64,000 nucleotides of DNA from Flavobacterium nitrogenifigens (GCF_003254565.1 NZ_QJRI01000179.1:248001-312000); one strand, 5' to 3'; shown: positions 17,824 through 26,835, numbered from the stretch's first letter. Numbers and translations are program-made. Notes: a model not told the origin generated them from the letters alone.

Positions 17824-18354
17824 TTATTTATCGTGTAATATTATTTTATCATCTCTACAATCAGCAATAATCTGATCGATTTTTTCTTCTGTCAGTTTTT
17901 CTTTGTAGAAATCTCCCAATTGCATCATTGGAGCGTATCCGCAAGCACCTAAACATTCTACACCGGCAATAGTGAACATTCCGTCTGGAGTTGTTTCGCC
18001 CATTTTAATGCCTAGTTTTTCAGAAGTATAATCCATCAAATCTTCGGCACCTCTTAAACAACAGCAAGAAGTCTGGCAGAACTCAAACATATACTTACCA
18101 ATTGGCTTTTGGTTGAACATTGTATAGAACGTTACCACCTCATAAACCTCAATTGGTTTTATCTGAAGAATCTCAGCAACTTTATCTTGCAATTCAATAC
18201 TAAGCCAGTTGTTATGTGCATCCTGAACTTCGTGCAAAACAGGCAATAAAGCCGATTTTTGTTTGCCCTCAGGATAATGACTGATCAATTCATTGATGCG
18301 GTTCATCAATGCCTCGGTCATATTTATTTCTTGTTTGTAATGTTTTCTTTCCAT
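17824..18354 (-). CDS. nuoE: NADH-quinone oxidoreductase subunit E
   Basis: A thioredoxin-like [2Fe-2S] subunit (cluster N1a) of about 176 residues. The cluster ligands are in FCQTSCCCLRG and ECLGACGYAP. I chose ATG at 18354; an upstream TTG at 18375 lies in a repeat-like spacer and adds nothing resembling the family. It follows nuoD after a 77-bp spacer. Confidence 0.94.
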   Translation of the reverse strand: MERKHYKQEINMTEALMNRINELISHYPEGKQKSALLPVLHEVQDAHNNWLSIELQDKVAEILQIKPIEVYEVVTFYTMFNQKPIGKYMFEFCQTSCCCLRGAEDLMDYTSEKLGIKMGETTPDGMFTIAGVECLGACGYAPMMQLGDFYKEKLTEEKIDQIIADCRDDKIILHDK

Positions 18355-18355
18355 T

Positions 18356-18430
18356 TTATTCTTGTTTTGCCACAAAGGCGCAAAGGCACAAATTTTTTAA
18401 TCTAAATTTTATCTTCTAAAATCTAAATTT
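18356..18430. repeat. Repeat-like spacer between nuoD and nuoE
   Basis: The spacer includes GCCACAAAGGCGCAAAGGCA and AATCTAAATTTTATCTTCTAAAATCTAAATTT. Both resemble repeat sequences elsewhere in the window (the GCAAAG type at 26763-26835 and the TCTAAAATC type at 20769-20905). No stable terminator is visible, so the operon is probably continuous here. Confidence 0.45.
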
Positions 18431-18431
18431 C

Positions 18432-19670
18432 TTAGGCGTCTAATTCTCCTGCAATTACGTTCAAACTTGAAAGAATGATAATTGCATCAGAAAGCATGGC
18501 ACCTTTAATCATTTCTGGGAATGCTTGGTAATAAATAAAGCATGGTCTTCTGAAATGTAATCTATATGGAGTTCTACTTCCGTCTGTTACTAAATAAAAA
18601 CCAAGTTCTCCATTTCCTCCTTCTACAGGGTGATAGATTTCTGCAACTGGTACAGGAACTTCTCCCATTACGATCTTAAAGTGATAAATTAAAGATTCCA
18701 TAGAAGTGTAAACATCTTCTTTTGGAGGAAGGTAGTAATCTGGAACTTCAGCGTGATATTCGTTTCCTGGAGGCATTTTCTCTAATGCCTGACGAATAAT
18801 GCTTAAACTTTCCCAAACTTCAGCATTACGAACACAGAAACGATCGTAAGTATCTCCTGATTTTCCAACAGGAACAATAAAATCGAAATCTTCGTAAGAT
18901 GAATAAGGTTGTGCTACACGTACGTCATAATCAACTCCAGCAGCACGTAAGTTTGGACCTGTAAATCCGTAAGCCATTGCTTTTTCAGCAGTAATTCCAC
19001 CTACGTTTACAGTTCTGTCAAGGAAAATTCTATTTCTCTCGAATAAGTTTTGGAATTCTTGCCATACTGGTGGGAATTCTTCTAGGAATTTGTCTAGTTT
19101 TTTGAAAACTTCTGGAGACCAGTCTCTTTCAAAGCCGCCAATTCTTCCCATATTTGTTGTCAAACGAGCTCCACAAATTTCTTCGTAGATTTCGTAGATT
19201 TTTTCTCTAAATTGAAACACGTATAAGAAACCAGTATACGCACCTGTATCAACACCTAAGATTCCATTACAGATAATGTGATCCGTGATACGAGCCAGCT
19301 CCATCACGATAACTCTTAAATACTGAGCTCTTTTAGGAACTTCAATACCTAATAGTTTTTCTACTGTCATCCACCATCCCATATTATTAATAGGAGATGA
19401 ACAATAGTTCATACGGTCTGTAAGAGGTGTAATTTGGTAAAAAGGACGATTTTCGGCAATTTTTTCAAATGCTCTGTGGATGTAACCAATAGTTGGCTCA
19501 GCCTCAAGAATTTTTTCACCATCCATCAATAAGATATTTTGAAAAATACCGTGTGTTGCAGGGTGAGTTGGACCTAAATTCAGAACAGAAAGTTCGCTTC
19601 CGTCGTCGTTTAGTCTCTCCTTAATTATTTTAGCATAACGATGCTCTGGTGGTAATAATAGTTCTGACAT
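18432..19670 (-). CDS. nuoD: NADH-quinone oxidoreductase subunit D
   Basis: A 412-residue, 49-kDa-type subunit that, with NuoB, forms the quinone-binding pocket. The quinone loop is GPTHPATHGIFQ near the N-terminus, followed by IGYIHRAFEKIAENR, CSPINNMGWW, MGRIGGFERD and the C-terminal DPVFGEVDR-type equivalent SSLNVIAGELDA. It is separate from nuoC, unlike the fused NuoCD of enterobacteria. Confidence 0.97.
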   Translation of the reverse strand: MSELLLPPEHRYAKIIKERLNDDGSELSVLNLGPTHPATHGIFQNILLMDGEKILEAEPTIGYIHRAFEKIAENRPFYQITPLTDRMNYCSSPINNMGWWMTVEKLLGIEVPKRAQYLRVIVMELARITDHIICNGILGVDTGAYTGFLYVFQFREKIYEIYEEICGARLTTNMGRIGGFERDWSPEVFKKLDKFLEEFPPVWQEFQNLFERNRIFLDRTVNVGGITAEKAMAYGFTGPNLRAAGVDYDVRVAQPYSSYEDFDFIVPVGKSGDTYDRFCVRNAEVWESLSIIRQALEKMPPGNEYHAEVPDYYLPPKEDVYTSMESLIYHFKIVMGEVPVPVAEIYHPVEGGNGELGFYLVTDGSRTPYRLHFRRPCFIYYQAFPEMIKGAMLSDAIIILSSLNVIAGELDA

Positions 19671-19691
19671 TTTATAATGTTGAATTATTTT

Positions 19692-20213
19692 TTAGCAATT
19701 TGATGTTGTTCTTCCGAAGAATCTATCATCCTTATCTGTTCTTCCGCTGTCTTCCAATGGGAATTCTTTTCTCATTGGGTGAGACTGCATTTCATCCATA
19801 TTTAAAATACGTTTCAATTGAGGATGTCCTATAAAGTCAATCCCATAGAAATCGAAAGTCTCTCTTTCCATCCAGTTAGAAGACAAGAAAATATTTGAAA
19901 CCGATTTAATTTCTGGTTTTTCGCCGTTTAAGAAAACTTTGATTTTCAATCTTTTGTTTTCGTACCAGTTGTGTAAATGGTAAACAACTGCAAACTGACG
20001 TTCTGTTTCATTATCCGGATAGTGAATTCCGCATAAGTCAGTTAAAAAATGAAATTTTAATTCTGGATCATTTTTAAGGAATAGAATCAGAGGCGTAATT
20101 TTATCAGCCGAAGCTTCTAAAGAAAAAATATCTCTTTCTTGCTGAAAGTTAAAAACATCATTATTAAATGTTTCTACAAGTTTGTCTTGAATTTGGGTAT
20201 TTTCTAAGGCCAT
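19692..20213 (-). CDS. nuoC: NADH-quinone oxidoreductase subunit C
   Basis: A 173-residue, 30-kDa-type subunit of the peripheral arm. Family segments are LTDLCGIHYPDNE, VVYHLHNWYENKRLKIKV, the NWMERETFDFYGIDFIGHP signature, and LKRILNMDEMQSHPMRKEFPLED. It starts directly after nuoB (1 bp gap) and precedes nuoD by 21 bp. Confidence 0.96.
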   Translation of the reverse strand: MALENTQIQDKLVETFNNDVFNFQQERDIFSLEASADKITPLILFLKNDPELKFHFLTDLCGIHYPDNETERQFAVVYHLHNWYENKRLKIKVFLNGEKPEIKSVSNIFLSSNWMERETFDFYGIDFIGHPQLKRILNMDEMQSHPMRKEFPLEDSGRTDKDDRFFGRTTSNC

Positions 20214-20214
20214 C

Positions 20215-20763
20215 TTATGAGATATTATATGAAGCTAATAATTCTTGGTATTCTGGAGAGCTTCTTCTTCTTACAGATTCACTTTTCACTAAGTCTTGAA
20301 GTCTCATAACTCCATCAACAATTTGTTCTGGTCTTGGTGGGCATCCTGGTACATAAACGTCAACAGGAATTACTTTGTCAATTCCTTGAAGAACAGAATA
20401 AGTATCAAAAACTCCTCCTGAAGAAGCGCATGCTCCAACAGCAATTACCCAACGAGGTTCTGACATTTGTTCGTATACTTGTCTTAAAATAGGTGCCATT
20501 TTTTTAGAAATAGTTCCCATTACTAATAACATATCGGCTTGTCTTGGCGAGAAACTCACACGCTCAGAACCAAATCGAGCTAAGTCATAGTGAGATGCCA
20601 TTGTTGCCATGAATTCGATACCACAGCATGAAGTCGCGAAAGGAAGCGGCCATAATGAGTTGGCTCTTGCTAAACCAACAACATCACTAAGTTTTGTAGC
20701 GAAGAAACCTTCACCAGTAACTCCTTCTGGCGGCGCAACCATATTTACTTTTGAATCGCTCAT
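20215..20763 (-). CDS. nuoB: NADH-quinone oxidoreductase subunit B
   Basis: A 182-residue PSST-type subunit carrying cluster N2. Cluster ligands are the adjacent cysteines in ATSCCGIEFMAT, a further one in VGACASSGG, and one in VYVPGCPPRPEQ. It lies downstream of nuoA across a 157-bp spacer filled with an inverted repeat. Confidence 0.97.
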   Translation of the reverse strand: MSDSKVNMVAPPEGVTGEGFFATKLSDVVGLARANSLWPLPFATSCCGIEFMATMASHYDLARFGSERVSFSPRQADMLLVMGTISKKMAPILRQVYEQMSEPRWVIAVGACASSGGVFDTYSVLQGIDKVIPVDVYVPGCPPRPEQIVDGVMRLQDLVKSESVRRRSSPEYQELLASYNIS

Positions 20764-20768
20764 TTTTA

Positions 20769-20905
20769 TTTTAGATTTCTGATTTTAGATTTTAGATTTT
20801 TGAAATCATAAAAAATAAAGTCAATTTTTTAAATCAGTTTTTGTTGAGGATTAAATTTTAAATTTTAATTCTAAATCGTTTAGATCTAAAATCAGAAATC
20901 TAAAA
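20769..20905. repeat. Perfect 22-bp inverted repeat in the nuoA-nuoB spacer
   Basis: Arms 20769-20790 and 20884-20905 are perfect reverse complements, built around TTTAGATTTCTGATTTTAG, and each is extended by further TTTAGAT units. The 93 bp between them are AT-rich without a gene. A related half-copy lies at 37622-37666. No T run follows, so this is a repeat element lying inside the operon. Confidence 0.85.
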
Positions 20906-20920
20906 TCTAAAATCTCTAAA

Positions 20921-21286
20921 TTATTCCCACTCTAATGCTTTCTTTTTGATGATATAAAAGAAACCAACCAAAAGCAAAGACATGAAAACTAACATTTTTA
21001 ACATTCCTTCAATTCCTAAGTCTTTGAAGTTTACTGCCCATGGATAAAGGAAAATAACCTCTACGTCGAACAATACAAACAAAATGGCAACTAAGAAGTA
21101 TTTTACAGAAAAAGGAATACGGGCATTACCAACAGATTCGATACCGCATTCGAAGTTTTGATCTTTAACTTCAGAGGATCTTTTTGGTCCTAATTTTCCA
21201 GAAATGATGATTGTTCCTACCACAAAACCAACAGCTAGAATAAACTGCATTAAAATAGGAATGTAACTGTATTGATCAGATTGCAT
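20921..21286 (-). CDS. nuoA: NADH-quinone oxidoreductase subunit A
   Basis: A 121-residue membrane subunit with three helices. The signature FECGIESVGNARIPFSVKYFLVAILFVLFDVEVIFLYPWA contains the conserved cysteine and acidic residues of the loop near the quinone site. I start it at ATG 21286. A longer frame to 21349 would begin inside the promoter, whose -7 element is at 21319-21326. It is the first gene of the nuo operon. Confidence 0.95.
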   Translation of the reverse strand: MQSDQYSYIPILMQFILAVGFVVGTIIISGKLGPKRSSEVKDQNFECGIESVGNARIPFSVKYFLVAILFVLFDVEVIFLYPWAVNFKDLGIEGMLKMLVFMSLLLVGFFYIIKKKALEWE

Positions 21287-21318
21287 AAACTTAGATTTTA
21301 TACTTAAAAAATGAGCCA

Positions 21319-21349
21319 CAAAGATAACTTGGAAGTCTGTAAAACACAA
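21319..21349 (-). promoter_or_regulatory. Promoter of the nuo operon
   Basis: On the minus strand TATCTTTG (21326-21319) matches TAnnTTTG, with TTG (21349-21347) 20 bp upstream as the -33 element. The expected transcription start, near 21312, leaves a leader of roughly 25 nt before nuoA and supports the chosen start codon. Confidence 0.65.
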
Positions 21350-21450
21350 GTTAAAAAAGGATTTAAGTAGGGTGCAAAACCGTGTTTATGTCTAATTTTT
21401 ATTCATTATAAATAACATTGCGTTATTTTAATATTTTTTTAAGAAATGGG

Positions 21451-21482
21451 TAAAAAAAAACGTCCCGAAGTATTCGGGACGT
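21451..21482 (-). terminator. Terminator of the cold shock gene
   Basis: A 10-bp stem, ACGTCCCGAA at 21460-21469 with 21473-21482, has nine A on its low-coordinate side, giving a U tract on the minus strand. It lies 48 bp past the cold shock gene stop and insulates nuo from it. Confidence 0.9.
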
Positions 21483-21529
21483 CTTCTGAGACCATTCAGA
21501 GGCAAAAAAAAATAATTGCTATATTTTTC

Positions 21530-21724
21530 TTAGATTACTGCTACTTTAGCAGCAACTTTCCCTTTTCTTCCTTCTTCTTCTTCATAGCTTACACGGTCAC
21601 CTTCGCGTAATTCTTCCGCGTTAATTCCTGAAGCGTGAACGAAGATGTCCTTTCCTGTTTCTTCGTCTGTAATGAATCCATAACCTTTAGACTCATTGAA
21701 AAATTTTACTGTACCTGTACGCAT
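21530..21724 (-). CDS. Cold shock domain protein
   Basis: A 64-residue OB-fold RNA chaperone. The RNA-binding motifs are RNP1-like KGYGFIT and RNP2-like DIFVHAS, preceded by GTVKFFNES. The C-terminal half is rich in Glu, Arg and Lys (LREGDRVSYEEEEGRKGK). Size and motifs are those of CspA-type proteins, which melt RNA structure in cold or growth transitions. It is monocistronic with its own terminator; a -7-like TACATTTG lies at 21760-21753 on the minus strand. Confidence 0.95.
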   Translation of the reverse strand: MRTGTVKFFNESKGYGFITDEETGKDIFVHASGINAEELREGDRVSYEEEEGRKGKVAAKVAVI

Positions 21725-22032
21725 TTGTAATGTAATAATAATTTATAATAAACAAATGTAATATATAAAATCATACAAAAGACATATACGTGTTAATTTT
21801 TTGTAAAAATTATTGATTTACAGTGTTTTTACGCGGTTTATTGCATCAATTTGTTTATAAAATACCATAATTTGCGAATCATTAATTGTAAGAATATAAA
21901 AGCATTACGTTTGTAAGAATATGATAATTCAAAAAAATTAGTAGCTAAGATTTTTCTTAAAATTTCATTAATATAAAAAAGCCGCTGAAATTTCAACGGC
22001 TTTTTGTTTTTTTATGAATAATTTACTTCAAA
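21725..22032. other. Gap between the cold shock gene and aspS
   Basis: A 308-bp AT-rich region without a gene. It holds a -7-like element for the cold shock gene (TACATTTG, minus strand 21760-21753) and, at the other end, the aspS terminator (21976-22005). I see no conserved cold-shock leader structure. Confidence 0.5.
21976..22008 (-). terminator. Terminator of aspS
   Basis: A 15-bp stem with one mismatch (21976-21990 with 21991-22005; core AAGCCGCTGAAA) has flanking A and T runs. It lies 28 bp beyond the aspS stop codon. Confidence 0.85.
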
Positions 22033-23784
22033 TTAAGCAATATCTACTTTAATTCGAAGCTCTTTCAATTGTGCATCATCAATTGCGGCAGGAGCATCAA
22101 TCATGACATCGCGTCCTGAATTATTTTTAGGGAATGCGATAAAATCTCTGATGGTTTCCTGTCCTCCTAAGATAGCAACAAGTCTATCTAAACCAAACGC
22201 TAACCCTCCATGGGGTGGTGCTCCAAATTGGAAAGCATCCATTAAGAATCCGAATTGCGCTTTTGCTTCTTCTTCGGTAAATCCTAAATATTTGAACATT
22301 AATTGTTGTGTCGCTTTATCGTGAATACGGATAGATCCACCGCCAATTTCATTTCCGTTTAAAACCATATCGTATGCATTTGCACGAACTTTTCCTGGCT
22401 CAGTTTCCAGTAAAGCCATATCTTCTGGTTTTGGAGAAGTAAATGGGTGGTGCATTGCATGATAACGTCCGCTTTCTTCGTCAAGTTCCAATAATGGGAA
22501 ATCAACAACCCAAAGTGGTGCAAATTCTTCCGGATTACGCAATCCTAAACGAGTAGCCAATTCCATACGTAAAGCAGAAAGTTGTGCTCTTGTTTTATTT
22601 GCTGGTCCTGAAAGAACAAAAATCATATCTCCAGGATTTGCCTCTGTTGCTTTTGCCCAATTTGCCAAATCATCATTGTCGTAGAATTTATCTACAGATG
22701 ATTTGTATGTTCCATCTTCGTTGCATTTTACATAAACCATTCCCGACGCTCCAACTTGAGGACGTTTTACCCAGTCAATTAATCCGTCAATTTCTTTACG
22801 GGTATAATTTCCTGCTCCAGGAACAGCAATTCCCACAACTAATTCAGCTGAATTGAATACAGGGAATTCTTTATGTTGTGCAAATTCGTTTAATTCTCCA
22901 AACTTCATTCCGAAACGAATGTCCGGTTTGTCGTTTCCGTATGTTTTCATGGCATAGTCGTAAGTAATTTTTGGGAATTTATCTACTTCAATACCTTTAA
23001 TTTCTTTTAATAAATGTCTTGTCAAACCTTCAAAAATATTCAAGATATCTTCTTGTTCAACAAATGCCATTTCACAGTCAATTTGAGTAAACTCTGGCTG
23101 ACGGTCTGCGCGTAAATCTTCATCACGGAAACATTTCACGATTTGGAAATATTTATCCATTCCGCCTACCATCAATAATTGTTTGAAAGTTTGTGGAGAT
23201 TGTGGCAATGCATAAAACTGACCTTCGTTCATACGGCTTGGTACAACGAAATCTCTTGCTCCTTCTGGAGTTGATTTAATTAAATAAGGTGTTTCAATTT
23301 CGCAGAAATCTAAATCAGAAAGATATTTGCGAACTTCCATCGCTACTTTATGACGGAATAACAAACTGTTTTTTACAGGATTTCTTCTGATATCTAAATA
23401 ACGATATTTCATTCTGATGTCTTCTCCACCGTCAGTTTCATCTTCAATTGTAAATGGAGGAGTTAATGCAGTATTTAAAATCGTCAATTCAGAAACTAAA
23501 ATTTCGATTTCACCTGTTGGAATATTTTTGTTTTTGGCTTCACGCTCAATAACAGTTCCTTTTACCTGAATTACAAATTCACGACCAAGAGTTTTAGCTA
23601 ATTCAAAAACAGTTTTATCGGTACGACTTTCGTCGAAAATAAGTTGTGTAATTCCATAACGGTCGCGTAAATCGACCCAATTCATAAATCCTTTATCACG
23701 TGATTTTTGAACCCAGCCCGCAAGTGTAACTTCGGTATTAATATTTGAAGCGTTTAATTCGCCACAATTATGACTTCTATACAT
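22033..23784 (-). CDS. aspS: Aspartate-tRNA ligase
   Basis: A class II aminoacyl-tRNA synthetase of about 583 residues. It has the N-terminal anticodon-binding OB fold (LAGWVQKSRDKGFMNWVDLRDRYG), class II motif 2 around CFRDEDLRADRQPEFTQID and motif 3 GGLAFGLDRLVAIL, plus the bacterial insertion (GAD) domain in the middle. It charges tRNA-Asp. ATG at 23784 gives MYRSHNCGEL, the normal start; the upstream extension to 23817 is not family-like. Confidence 0.97.
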   Translation of the reverse strand: MYRSHNCGELNASNINTEVTLAGWVQKSRDKGFMNWVDLRDRYGITQLIFDESRTDKTVFELAKTLGREFVIQVKGTVIEREAKNKNIPTGEIEILVSELTILNTALTPPFTIEDETDGGEDIRMKYRYLDIRRNPVKNSLLFRHKVAMEVRKYLSDLDFCEIETPYLIKSTPEGARDFVVPSRMNEGQFYALPQSPQTFKQLLMVGGMDKYFQIVKCFRDEDLRADRQPEFTQIDCEMAFVEQEDILNIFEGLTRHLLKEIKGIEVDKFPKITYDYAMKTYGNDKPDIRFGMKFGELNEFAQHKEFPVFNSAELVVGIAVPGAGNYTRKEIDGLIDWVKRPQVGASGMVYVKCNEDGTYKSSVDKFYDNDDLANWAKATEANPGDMIFVLSGPANKTRAQLSALRMELATRLGLRNPEEFAPLWVVDFPLLELDEESGRYHAMHHPFTSPKPEDMALLETEPGKVRANAYDMVLNGNEIGGGSIRIHDKATQQLMFKYLGFTEEEAKAQFGFLMDAFQFGAPPHGGLAFGLDRLVAILGGQETIRDFIAFPKNNSGRDVMIDAPAAIDDAQLKELRIKVDIA

Positions 23785-23941
23785 AATCAAAATTTTAGAC
23801 TGCAAAAGTAAATACAAAATTCAAGATAATATAGTAAAGTGATAAGTTGATTCAGAATAATTTCAAATAAATTGTTAATTGTGAAAATCCGAAGCTTTAA
23901 TTTCTTTAGTTTTGATTCTCTAAAAACTAATCATAATACCT

Positions 23942-24937
23942 ATGAAAAAACTTTTTGTTGCAGGTTTAGTGCTTTTTAATGCTTTAAATATCATTGGTCA
24001 AAGCAAAAATTCGGTAAAATTTACAGCTAAAATCGCCAATAGAAATAGCGATACTTTGGTTATTAAAGGAAGAGATAATTTCAGACAAGTAATTCCAATT
24101 GATAAAAAAGAGATTTTTTCTGCAACTTTTGATGCTCCTCAGGGATTTTATGTTTTTTCTGACGGAACAGAATCTTCTAATTTATATCTAAAACCAAATT
24201 CTGAAATCAATTTGACTATGAATGCCAAAGAATTTGATGAAACGATTGTTTATAAAGGTAAAGGAGTAAACGAAAGTAACTTTTTAGCTCAACAAGCTTT
24301 AAAAGATGAAAATTTTCAGAAAGATGCTTTTGCAAAAGAATCGGCTGAATTTACCGCTTTACTTGATAGTAAATTAAAAGCAGATACAGAAAGTCTTGAA
24401 AAAGGTGATTTTGCTCCTGAATTTAAAACGGCTCTAAAACGCAGTTTCGAAAGTTTTCACCAATATGCGGGTGAAGAATATGAAAGAGTTGCAAAGGCAA
24501 ATAAAATGGTTGGAAAAGCTTCTCCAGGTTTTGACTATGAAAATTTTAAAGGAGGAAAAACAAAACTTTCTGATTTAAAAGGAAAATATGTTTACATTGA
24601 TCTTTGGGCAACATGGTGCGCGCCTTGTAGAGCTGAGATCCCGTATTTGCAGAAGATTGAAGAAAAATATCATGGAAAAAATATTGAATTTGTAAGTATT
24701 TCTATTGATAAGGCAAAAGATAATGAAAAATGGAAAAAGTTTGTAACTGATAAAAAGTTAGGAGGCGTTCAACTATTTGCTGATAAAGACTGGGAATCTG
24801 AGTTTGTTGTGAACTACGGTGTCACCGGAATTCCTCGATTTATTTTAATTGATCCGCAAGGCAATATTTTAAAATCTGATGCATCAAGACCATCTGATCC
24901 TGAATTGGATAAACAGCTTAGTGCGTTATTGAACTAA
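23942..24937 (+). CDS. TlpA/ResA-type thiol-disulfide oxidoreductase
   Basis: A 331-residue exported protein. A signal peptide ending NIIGQ is followed by an N-terminal all-beta DUF4369-like domain (about 25-120), a helical linker, and a C-terminal thioredoxin domain (about 195-331) with the redox motif WCAPC at Cys226 and Cys229 and a cis-Pro loop (TGIPRF). Such proteins reduce periplasmic disulfides, for example in cytochrome c maturation or under oxidative stress. It is monocistronic with a terminator behind it. Confidence 0.92.
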   Translation: MKKLFVAGLVLFNALNIIGQSKNSVKFTAKIANRNSDTLVIKGRDNFRQVIPIDKKEIFSATFDAPQGFYVFSDGTESSNLYLKPNSEINLTMNAKEFDETIVYKGKGVNESNFLAQQALKDENFQKDAFAKESAEFTALLDSKLKADTESLEKGDFAPEFKTALKRSFESFHQYAGEEYERVAKANKMVGKASPGFDYENFKGGKTKLSDLKGKYVYIDLWATWCAPCRAEIPYLQKIEEKYHGKNIEFVSISIDKAKDNEKWKKFVTDKKLGGVQLFADKDWESEFVVNYGVTGIPRFILIDPQGNILKSDASRPSDPELDKQLSALLN

Positions 24938-24994
24938 TTTATTTACGAAATTTACAACGTTATCGTAAAATTTAAATATTTCTAAAATACCAGT

Positions 24995-25026
24995 AAAACC
25001 AGTGCTTGAGCGCTGGTTTTTTCTTT
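24995..25026 (+). terminator. Terminator of the TlpA-like gene
   Basis: An 11-bp stem with one G-U pair (24995-25005 with 25010-25020) and loop TTGA is followed by TTTTTTCTTTTT. Confidence 0.88.
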
Positions 25027-25148
25027 TTCGGGAAATTTCCAATGTTAAGTTTTTATTCTATGTTACCAAATTGTTAAGTAAAAGTTTTTTTAATGTAAAC
25101 TATTGACTATATTTGATAAAGATTTCTTAACATTAAATACCTAAAGAT

Positions 25149-25496
25149 ATGAAAAAGAGTGTAATTTTAGCTGCAATATTGTTCTCTGGAATTGTAGTTG
25201 CACAAGAAGGAAAGCCTGAATTGGAAGCTGCTGGAAACAAGGTAAAAGCAACGTATTACTATGACAATGGTAAAGTGCAGCAAGAAGGCTTTTTTAAAGA
25301 CGGTAAATTAGACGGTGTTTGGGTATCTTATGACGAAAAAGGAAATAAAAAAACCGTTGGAGAATACACAGACGGAGTTAAAACAGGAAAATGGATTTAC
25401 TTTAATGAAAACAGTTTAAGCGAAGTTGCTTATGTAGACAACAAAGTGAGCTCAGTTAAAAGTTTACAGAAAAATGCTTTAGCAAACAGAAATTAA
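25149..25496 (+). CDS. Exported MORN-repeat protein (YwqK-like)
   Basis: A 115-residue protein with a signal peptide ending IVVAQ and three or four MORN-type repeats of the form YYxxGKxxxEGFFKDGKLDGVW. These repeats are also found in the YwqK family, often labelled antitoxin-like by automatic annotation. No toxin partner adjoins and the signal peptide implies an envelope location, so I do not call it an antitoxin. MORN repeats usually mediate membrane or protein contact. Precise role unknown. Confidence 0.75.
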   Translation: MKKSVILAAILFSGIVVAQEGKPELEAAGNKVKATYYYDNGKVQQEGFFKDGKLDGVWVSYDEKGNKKTVGEYTDGVKTGKWIYFNENSLSEVAYVDNKVSSVKSLQKNALANRN

Positions 25497-25520
25497 TCAT
25501 AATTTCAAAAATCACTTATA

Positions 25521-25556
25521 AAAAGACCGCCTCGTTAAAAATGGGACGGTTTTTTT
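25521..25556. terminator. Bidirectional terminator
   Basis: An imperfect stem, ACCGCCTC paired with GGGACGGT (25526-25550), has A residues before it and seven T after it. It lies between the convergent MORN-protein gene and the PepSY gene, and its T run includes the start of the latter's stop codon. Confidence 0.75.
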
Positions 25557-26667
25557 ATGCTTTTACTTTTTTAGATTTTCTGTTTCTTCCAAACCAAATT
25601 ATAAATCCGCTGACAGGAAGTGCAGCAGCGATTAAACTCACGATAAAGGCTATTATTTTTCCAGGAAGATCTAAAACTTGTCCGGTATGTATTCCGTAAT
25701 TCATTTCGACAACTTGCAATCCTAAGCTTTTTTTATCAAAAGTTTGGCTTTGGATTAATTTTCCGCTTGACGGATGAAAATAATAATTGCTCTGCTGATC
25801 ATAGCGTAATGTATGTGGATAAGCGCCTGTGCTCACAATATCGCCTTTTTTCTGCGGAATCATTATAAAAAACATTTCTGCTTTTGGCTGCAATTGCTGA
25901 GTTTGAATAAATGCTTTGTCAATTGCTGTAACCAAATTTACTTTGAATGTGGTGGTATCAATTACGGGAGTTTTTGTTTCAACTGCTTTGTCTCCTCCAA
26001 AGTTAAAGGATTTATAAATTCCGTCACCAACCCATTCATAGGTAAAAGTAAGTCCGGTTATAGCTAAAATTAAGGCTATTATTGAGATGTAAAATCCAGT
26101 AGTATTATGCCAGTCGTAATTAACGCGTCTCCATTTTGCTGACCATTTTATGGTGAAACTTCTTTTAATGTCACTTTTTCGTTTGGGCCACCATTGAATA
26201 ATTCCAGAAATCAATAATAAAATAAAAATGATCGTCGCTCCGCCAATAATATGCTTTCCGATATAATCGGGTAGAAGCAGATATAGGTGAATGTATTCTA
26301 CAATAATGAAAAAGTCAGTCTCTGGATTTTCAGATTTCAGATATTCTCCAGTATACGGATTAAAATATAAGTAGAGATTTCCAGCGTCTGAATAAGTGTA
26401 AACAATCGCCGATCTATCTTTTCCATAATAAGCGATCATACTGGCTTTGTTTTCAGGAACAGCTTCTTTTGCTTTTTCCTGCAGATGAGATGGTAATAGA
26501 AAAGGTTTGTTTTGAGGTTCGACCAAACGCCATTCTTTTCTGGTAATGTCTTTTATTTCATCATGAAAACAGAAAATGCAACCCGTAATACAGACTATAA
26601 AAACGATAAGCCCGGAAATTAGTCCGAGCCATTTGTGTATAAAACGTATTTTGGTTTTGAATCCCAT
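25555..26667 (-). CDS. PepSY-associated transmembrane protein, iron uptake
   Basis: A 370-residue membrane protein of the PepSY_TM family. An N-terminal helix (HKWLGLISGLIVFIVCITGCIFCFHDE) is followed by a periplasmic PepSY-like region, a helix pair with IIQWWPKRKSDIKR, the WRRVNYDWHNTTGFY motif, and a C-terminal helix ending FIIWFGRNRKSKK. Histidines in the helices (HKWLG, DWHNTTG, YGIHTG) are candidate heme ligands. Family members are linked to siderophore-iron reduction at the inner membrane. It lies at the end of the TonB-receptor operon, after an inverted-repeat spacer. Confidence 0.85.
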   Translation of the reverse strand: MGFKTKIRFIHKWLGLISGLIVFIVCITGCIFCFHDEIKDITRKEWRLVEPQNKPFLLPSHLQEKAKEAVPENKASMIAYYGKDRSAIVYTYSDAGNLYLYFNPYTGEYLKSENPETDFFIIVEYIHLYLLLPDYIGKHIIGGATIIFILLLISGIIQWWPKRKSDIKRSFTIKWSAKWRRVNYDWHNTTGFYISIIALILAITGLTFTYEWVGDGIYKSFNFGGDKAVETKTPVIDTTTFKVNLVTAIDKAFIQTQQLQPKAEMFFIMIPQKKGDIVSTGAYPHTLRYDQQSNYYFHPSSGKLIQSQTFDKKSLGLQVVEMNYGIHTGQVLDLPGKIIAFIVSLIAAALPVSGFIIWFGRNRKSKKVKA

Positions 26668-26762
26668 TTTTTGATTAAAAGCGTAAAAGTATGCTCAAAA
26701 TCTATATAGGGCAAATATTTCCAAAGTATTTTGTTTATAAGGTAACGTGTTGGTCAAAGAAA

Positions 26763-26835
26763 AATCTCGTAAAGTCGCGAAGTCGCAAAGTTTTATTTTG
26801 AATACTTCTTTGCGACTTGGCGTCTTTGCGAGATT
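26763..26835. repeat. Inverted repeat between the two PepSY genes
   Basis: Arms 26763-26790 and 26808-26835 match at 25 of 28 positions; the right arm contains CTTTGCGACTTGGCGTCTTT. It would form a long hairpin with a 17-nt loop. The GCAAAG units resemble the nuoD-nuoE spacer. It lacks a T run and looks like a dispersed intergenic repeat. Confidence 0.8.

Noticed and set aside
25149..25496. MORN protein as an antitoxin
   Set aside because: The label comes from YwqK-type family names; the protein has a signal peptide and no toxin neighbour.
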